This document shows, in pieces, positions 40,617 through 46,293 of a stretch of DNA of 46,293 nt. The stretch lies in NCBI GenBank assembly GCA_003988855.1, contig QYAI01000177.1, positions 1 to 46,293 of the forward strand, in the 5' to 3' direction. Every line of letters begins with the position of its first letter. Position 1 is the stretch's first letter. A program made the position numbers and the translations under genes. Source of the DNA: Arachnopeziza araneosa (lineage: Eukaryota > Ascomycota > Leotiomycetes > Helotiales > Arachnopezizaceae). The notes beneath the pieces are model-generated. The model saw nothing but the letters and a program-made list of their open reading frames with translations. It did no database searches and was not told the origin of the DNA.

Positions 40617-42995
40617 TTATCCTAAAACAACTAGTTTCCACTCAGGCTCAGCTCGGACCCAAGCTTCTTCATCAATATCACCAGTATTCATCCTATACAT
40701 TATTCCATCTCTCGAACACACTTGCAGTACTGTCAATTCGGGCTTAAAATGCAGAATCTGGTGCCTCTGAATGACCACAAACTCGTACACCTCAGCTTCG
40801 CACCTGCTATTTGATTGAGCATCCGGAGGAAGAGGACCTGTAATGCCAACGGTATCTCCATCTGCATTTACTATCTTAGGGTTCACAGTTGTCGCTTCAT
40901 TCCAGTATATTTCCTCTTTATCGTCAATAACTTTGAAGCTGGCTACACTTGTCCAGAAAAAGAGTAGGTAGCTGTCCGGATAAGCAGCTAGGGCATCGCG
41001 GCTTAAATGCGGAAGCTGTGTCTCCAAATCGGAAATTGTGACGGAAGGACTTGAGACAACTTTCCATTTCGAAGTCAGAGATGTGCGTCCTGTGGTAGAA
41101 CGTGGAGGCGGGTGCTTGACATCCTGGACCGTGTCTGTTGCTTTTACTAGAGCAAATGGGTTGTTTTGTTGTAAGTAGCAAACCACTTCCGGTATTTCTC
41201 TTAGCATTGAGTTAGTAAAGAGCTACATGGTAATGTCACTGCTTCTTCTGACTCACCCAACTTCATAACAGTCATCTCTAATTGACCACTTCATATTTCC
41301 AATCCAACCCATCCAGGACCAGCTCGGGAAACGAATTCTTTTGTTAAGTGAGGTCATTGGTAGAGTCGATAACTCTGTCCTCCGAGTCGAACCACTACTA
41401 CTAGCCCATGATATGCCCATTTCAAGACGAGAACAAGGAATTCCCCACAAAAATCGGTCTCCCGATCGCTCCTCGAAACCTTTGATAATGGCCGCAAACC
41501 CATCATGGATGTCCCCATTAAATGAAAACTGTCGTTGTGAGTAGATTCCAACAAGTTCCTGGTATTTGGTCCAAAAGATAAGACTGTCCAGGGACTTTTT
41601 GGAGATACCATGTGAATCGTCTTCCACATATGCCCAACTTCGTCGTAATGTTATATCCATCCTTGATGCGGAACAAATCAATGGTATATCAGGCACCTCG
41701 AGATGTACCTCTTCACAAAACATTGCTGTTGTGCACTGCCAATATACCTGCTCATCCGTGAAAACTAAGATGCGGGATGACAAAGCTCTCTCTTGGAGAG
41801 TCCATCCCCGTTGAAACCAGCTCGTTTTCTCGTAGAATACGTTTAGATGTTTGGGTTCCAAAACGGTCAGAAGCGAGATGAGAGGCGGCTGGTTTCTCTG
41901 AGAATTGTTCTCACGTCCTTGATTTCCGATGACTACCCGATGCTGGATGGCTGACCTAGTTCCTGGCCAAAGCCCGGGAAGTCCAGCATTTGCATCTTTT
42001 CCAGATGCTGCTACCACAGTCACGTATGCAGCGCGGTAGATATCTGCCATGATTGCAATCTGATTTTTTTTATCATCGACACTGTCTTGCATGATACAGA
42101 GCGCATCGACCCAGATGTATGGAATCGAGAGTTTCTCGGCAAGAATTAGTGTATCTATGATCGTTTTTGCAGGTCGGATAGAGTCTAATGAACCATCCTG
42201 CACGAGATGCGATACATTCGTTGATTTAAGCTTCAGCTTCTGATCAAAGCCCCAAACGTAACTTAATGCAATATATCTCATATCTCCCAGGTTAATGTTG
42301 TTGAAAACCTTGACTGATCTCGTCGAAACATCGATAAATCGTATCAATGGTACCTTTCTGGATTGATCCACGGCTTCTTGGCAAGCAGAACCATGATCTG
42401 AATCACAAATACTCAACCAACGCCGCAACAATCGAATGTCAATGCATAGCGGCCGAAGACGTCCATTGTATGCCAGATTTGAGCCTAGCCACGATGCGGT
42501 CTCCGGATTGACTCTCGAACCCGCTTCCATGTCCTGAAATTGAAACGCGTGACCGAACCGCTCTCGCGAGCTCATATCCGTGGTAAGGAGAGTTTCGATG
42601 CCGAGGTGATAAAGCCAAGTCTTGTTATTGCGAGCCGGTACTTTAGCTTCCAAGTGACGAATAAACCCCCACTGTCTTGCTCTCGCCTCAACGCATACGC
42701 CTTCGCCTGTTGTGAGGGTCCCTTCAGATGTATAGGCTCCAGAAGAGCCGATGATGTGCCAAATGAGGTAACAAAGACGGCATTTTTGAGATCTTTGGAT
42801 GAGGTCTTTGAGATCACCGAGTGGAAACATGCGCTCATTTGCAGAGCCTTTGACTACTGTAAAAGGACGTTTTTCTACATTAATCTTGCCTTTGCAAAGA
42901 TCTGCCACGTCAGCTAATGTTGGAGTTGTTAAGATAGCGAAATCGATCCCTGCGCACACCCCACAAATATTATCGACAGAGATATCTCCAGGCAT
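40617..42995 (-). CDS. HET-domain (heterokaryon incompatibility) protein
   Basis: Exons 41257-42995 and 40617-41199 join across a 57-nt intron (GTGAGT, branch TACTAAC, TAAG) to 773 residues. The HET domain shows its three hallmark blocks: YIALSYVWG (241-249), IPYIWVDALCIMQDS (291-305) and SWFQRGWTLQERALSSRILVF. Two CxxC pairs (CGVC at 11-14 and CRLC at 72-75) precede it and could bind zinc. A stretch near the first exon end (FPSWSWMGW) is the usual post-HET motif. HET proteins trigger cell death when genetically different hyphae fuse; most genomic copies are of unknown partner. There is no NACHT, WD40 or ankyrin region, so this is the stand-alone type. The gene is intact. Confidence 0.92.
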
Positions 42996-44323
42996 AGCTC
43001 TGGTTGGGCTGATCCGCTCCGGGGTCTTGAGTTGGAGAGATTGGTGGGGTTTGGTGTACGGAAGAAACCTCGATTAAATCACGTGTGGTGGTGATCATGC
43101 AGGATTCTCATCAGCTGATCGCATCCGCTTCATCAAAATTTCAAGATTTCAGGTTGCTTATCCTGGATAAGAAAGATTGTGTTCCAATGTCTGCGTGGAT
43201 ATCCATAGACTTAGTCTGTGGACGTGCGCAACTGCTGCTTTAACCTGAGCTGAGAGTGAGCGTGCCGCACCAGAGCCTGAGCACAGCCTGAGCACTATAT
43301 CTGGAACCGATTTTGGCCTCCTGTGTCCCCCAGCTACAGTTTCCTTACCGAATCTCGTCCGGGAATCCGTTTCTGCTCTCTTTCAGAGTTCCTGAAAAAA
43401 GTATATTTCGCTGCATTTACAAAGACCTATAAAAAGAATGCAAAATAATCTCAAAGTACGGAATTTGCATGTTTACTGTTTACACATAGTTATATACTAC
43501 TCTATCAGACAAAATAAAGAATATGGAAGGAACTCTTTAATCAATTTTTCGGACTCTGTAAATGTAATTCTGGATATTCCGCTTCTGCATGTAAATGTCG
43601 CGGATTTACTACATCACAAAATAGCTTTCTCGTTGCGTCGCAAGGCTACCAGGCGAGCTAGGTTTCAAGCGGTCCATCAATACTGGAGTACTGCACTCAA
43701 CTGCAGTCCCATTATAATAATATCCCCAAAGACTCGTAGAGAAGACTAGCATAGAAGCACTGCGCGCTCAATTGCTGCGATAAAAACACCTCTTCCCCAT
43801 TTGACTTGAGTGATGGGATAGAATCGCTGTAATATGAGCTCCTACTGTGACAATAAAGCCGCTAGGTACTTAGGAAACCGACCGGTAAGACGGCTAGCCA
43901 TCAGGTCTTCCACAAATGCATGACTTTCTAGTGAGAGGGCTTTTGGGTATCCGGGAGTGTTCACAGAATATAACTTATGAATCATTATGAGGGGTATTAA
44001 GGTGTGTATGCATTTTGAGATTTTTAAAGTTAAAGTATCTATCATTTTTTCCGGCACGTAGGGATGGACGTTATATTAGTAGAGTTAGAGCCGCTTGAAT
44101 TCAAAGTACCTATAGTTGTCCCGTCACACAGGGTCGTCTCTCGACACAAGGGACGGACGTTAAATAGAGAACCTCAATGTCATCTTTTATTTTCACACAA
44201 TTTAACAGCATGAAATAAAACTACAAATCCTGTTGTGTTTAAAGCATAAAATATTTCCAAAAAATCTAGATATCTCAGATAAAGTATCAAAAACTCACTT
44301 ACCTGTAACTCTCATCCACATTA
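42996..44323. other. Intergenic region upstream of the HET gene
   Basis: About 1.3 kb without a supported gene. A TCACGTG box lies at 43080-43086, about 85 bp upstream of the HET start. Two loosely related strings (GGGATGGACGTTA near 44062 and GGGACGGACGTTA near 44150) form a short imperfect direct repeat. Confidence 0.45.
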
Positions 44324-45469
44324 TTACTGCGGAAGCTGAAAAGTAAAACTGCCACCGCCACCAGGAAGATGCGGACCAAGAAAACTCACCTCGAATCGAG
44401 TATCCGGCCTCTCTGGCTCGGGTTCCTTGGGCATCCAATCCGTCCAGGTCGGATGGCCATCGCCATCACCGCCCTGCCAATCAACGACCATCTCGGTGCG
44501 AGCCGGATCGTGTTCGACATTCCAGCGCGCAGCAATCTGACCGATGACATTACAGATCTTCTGCCTCTTGTCGGGGAACTCAGCACTGAAGAAGAGGGAG
44601 TGGTCGCCACGGACGACCTTGATGTACCAGGTGCGGCAGCGCATGCGGCGGCGCACGGCGCCAAAGTGCAGCTCGGTGGCCTTGGGATCCTCGTCGCCGA
44701 CAATGAAGAGGACGTCGACGTCGGCCTCGAGGGCGGTGAGCTCGTCGGTGCGCATGTGCAGGCCGCTGACGAGGGGGTAGGAGAAGAAGATGGCGTTCTT
44801 GGCGGGCCCGTAGAGCTGGGCGCGGGCGGCGGCTTGCGCGCCCATGCTGCGCCCGCCGATGGCCGTGGCCGAGGGGAAGTTGTTGAGGAGGGAGCGGAAG
44901 GTCGTGGCGCGTTCATTGTGCGTGCGGACGTCGTTGAAGCTGAGTATGCATTGGGTGCGGGCGAAGCCTTCGGTGAAGGCGACGAGGGCCGGTGCGTCGA
45001 GACGAGTACCTTTGCCGTGGGTGAAGATGAAACAAGGGTCAGGACGATGGTCTACTGCGCCCTCTCCTTCAACTTCTGCGGCAGAGGCTTGGTTAGTGGC
45101 TACGTTGGCTGCATGAGCTGCTAGCAAGTCCGGATATGCCGCTCTTGCTGCTTGAAAGGCTTCAATTGCAGTTTGATAGTCGGCTTCGGCTTGTTTTCGT
45201 TCTTTGGTAGGTCTGCCAACAGCTTTTGGACCTAAAGGAACAGGTGCAATTGGTGGTAATGGTGCGGCTCCTAGTGCTGGAACTGGGAGGTAGTGGAGAC
45301 GACAACCGGTGTTGAAATTTGGACCTACTTGATAATTGAAATCGTATCGAGTGATCGGAACTACGGGGTCAGCTAGCATTGCTGCCACTGTATCCTGATT
45401 AGTAAGATCTAACATTGTTCTCACCGTGTTAAGTGGGCTTCTTAATATAGTCTGCGGATGAAATATCAA
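44324..45469 (-). CDS. KANL3/TEX30-like alpha/beta hydrolase-fold protein
   Basis: The frame encodes 381 residues without introns. The C-terminal two thirds form an alpha/beta hydrolase fold of the KANL3/TEX30 type: CFIFTHGKGTRLD (strand and oxyanion loop), GFARTQCILSFNDVRTH, the nucleophile elbow IGGRSMGAQAAARA (Ser208), LFIVGDEDPKA (acid) and VRGDHSLFF (His). An Ala/Pro-rich coiled segment (about 75-135) precedes it. The start at 45469 is the first Met; Met19 is an alternative. A TATA box lies about 100 bp upstream. The central part (about 44600-45000) is clearly GC-richer than its surroundings, which also creates long shadow frames on the plus strand. Some family members lack hydrolase activity; here the triad looks complete. 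Confidence 0.75.
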   Translation of the reverse strand: MIFHPQTILRSPLNTVRTMLDLTNQDTVAAMLADPVVPITRYDFNYQVGPNFNTGCRLHYLPVPALGAAPLPPIAPVPLGPKAVGRPTKERKQAEADYQTAIEAFQAARAAYPDLLAAHAANVATNQASAAEVEGEGAVDHRPDPCFIFTHGKGTRLDAPALVAFTEGFARTQCILSFNDVRTHNERATTFRSLLNNFPSATAIGGRSMGAQAAARAQLYGPAKNAIFFSYPLVSGLHMRTDELTALEADVDVLFIVGDEDPKATELHFGAVRRRMRCRTWYIKVVRGDHSLFFSAEFPDKRQKICNVIGQIAARWNVEHDPARTEMVVDWQGGDGDGHPTWTDWMPKEPEPERPDTRFEVSFLGPHLPGGGGSFTFQLPQ

Positions 45470-45564
45470 GCCCGGCTTGATAATATTTCAAAACTGAATG
45501 AAGGCTGAAGAATGGACTCAGCGAGCAAGTATATTGGTGATTTGTTCTCACCGAGATGTCCCCT

Positions 45565-45572
45565 CTTTTATA
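45565..45572 (-). promoter_or_regulatory. TATA box of the KANL3-like gene
   Basis: TATAAAAG on the minus strand, about 96-103 bp upstream of the ATG. Confidence 0.5.
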
Positions 45573-45757
45573 CATCTTCCCGTATCTTTAAAGAAAAAGT
45601 ATTATTCTTTGAAGCTTTTGTCATGAATAGAGAATACAACAAATCATGTTCTTGACAGAAGAAAGGGCTTTGTTTGAACTTTTGTGTTGTGATATATTTA
45701 GGACACCTTTTGTAATGAAATACAAAGGTCTTTATTATCTTTTGTAGAGCTCCATGC

Positions 45758-46024
45758 CTACTTGAAAAATGGGGGTCTTTCCTGCGCTATTGTCTCTCTC
45801 ATCACTTGCAGAATTAACTCACTCGCCTTCTCTGCTGCGACCATAACTCCAAACTGTGGATTGACCGTCAATGGGGAAATGATACTAGAATCTACGACAT
45901 GAAGATTTGTCATTCCTTTTACTACTGTCGGGTAATCGATACATTTCTCAGTCCCGCAACTACTACTCCAATGATTTACTTCTCCTCTTGTGATGAGCAG
46001 AATGTCACGTGTTGCAAATGTCAT
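45758..46024 (-). pseudogene. GMC oxidoreductase, C-terminal fragment
   Basis: The 88-codon frame matches only the end of a GMC flavoenzyme of the cellobiose-dehydrogenase-like branch: VNHWSSSCGTEKC (the conserved catalytic-His box, NHW), TNLHVVDSSIISPLTVNPQ (the flavin-contact box) and MVAAEKASELIL. The whole FAD-binding N-terminus is missing. In-frame sequence upstream of the Met runs back only a few codons to a TGA, and the remaining 250 bases of the window do not look coding. It is therefore a 5'-truncated relic, unless an intron places the rest beyond the window edge. A 28-bp palindrome lies about 185 bp upstream. Confidence 0.7.
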
Positions 46025-46208
46025 GTGTAGACGGCACGGGCGAACAGAACCTCATTTCCGAGGTGTGGAGAATAAGGGGCAGATTCAGAGTCTATTCGGA
46101 CTAGGGCCAGAGAGAAGCCTGCTGTACATAGTGCCCACCTTACTCCTGTAGTTTTCTTCTCCTCATATTCTTCTTTTCCTTCGTAGCTAGCCTATGTGTC
46201 GCAAGCGG

Positions 46209-46236
46209 ATTATTCGTTCAATATTGAACGAATAAT
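46209..46236. repeat. Perfect 28-bp palindrome
   Basis: ATTATTCGTTCAAT followed directly by its exact reverse complement, with no spacer. It could form a cruciform or bind a dimer. A CACGTG box (46240-46245) follows within 5 bp. Confidence 0.95.
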
Positions 46237-46293
46237 TGCCACGTGATCGACCAGCTGAATGCAGCCAGAACAACTCTCCGGATTAGGACTTTA

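Noticed and set aside
44369..45124. Long plus-strand frame (251 codons) opposite the KANL3-like gene
   Set aside because: It is a shadow caused by high GC in the real minus-strand gene; its Gly/Ala/Val/Glu composition has no domain.

Overview
This looks like a nuclear contig of a filamentous ascomycete, and the gene set fits a Leotiomycetes/Helotiales-type fungus, although no marker here fixes the genus. The evidence is eukaryotic gene structure with short GT-AG introns (mostly 42-170 nt), secreted fungal enzymes, a HET-domain gene, a Zn2Cys6 regulator, an F-box protein, roomy AT-rich intergenic DNA, and no bacterial operons. Exon junctions given here were worked out by hand from splice signals and reading phase. 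No tRNA, rRNA, CRISPR array or intact transposon was recognised.

Left part (1-26.4 kb) is mainly secretion and metabolism. A 1000-codon F-box protein carries a chymotrypsin-like domain with Cys at the nucleophile position (1222-4224, minus). A fungal orphan membrane-anchored protein follows (4888-5981, plus), then a broken large-subunit catalase remnant (6052-6813, minus). Next come a secreted GH31 alpha-glucosidase (9545-12505, plus), a frameshifted secreted aspartic protease (12893-14207, plus), a six-exon tyrosinase (15685-17137, minus), an extracellular intradiol dioxygenase (18904-20152, plus), a bacterial-style secreted alpha/beta hydrolase (21379-22494, minus), a secreted SsuA/THI5-like periplasmic-binding-fold protein (23612-24568, plus), and an orphan protein with six SUMO consensus sites (24934-26424, minus). 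Tyrosinase and intradiol dioxygenase both act on phenolics; the other genes show no clear shared pathway.

Middle part (27.4-32.5 kb) holds three paralogous AIG1/GIMAP-like P-loop GTPases arranged plus, minus, plus. They share an intron at the same codon, each has a charged coiled-coil tail, and two of the three end in CaaX prenylation boxes. One also carries a Cys-rich zinc-binding tail.

Right part (33.7-46.3 kb) holds a small secreted Cys-rich protein, a PD-(D/E)XK nuclease-like gene, an eight-exon Zn2Cys6 transcription factor disrupted inside its zinc cluster by a one-base frameshift plus a TAG, a HET-domain gene, a KANL3/TEX30-like alpha/beta hydrolase with a GC-rich core, and a 5'-truncated GMC oxidoreductase next to a perfect 28-bp palindrome. 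HET domain, GIMAP-like GTPases, nuclease-fold protein and gene relics within about 20 kb give this half the look of an accessory, possibly self/non-self recognition, region. That reading is inference.
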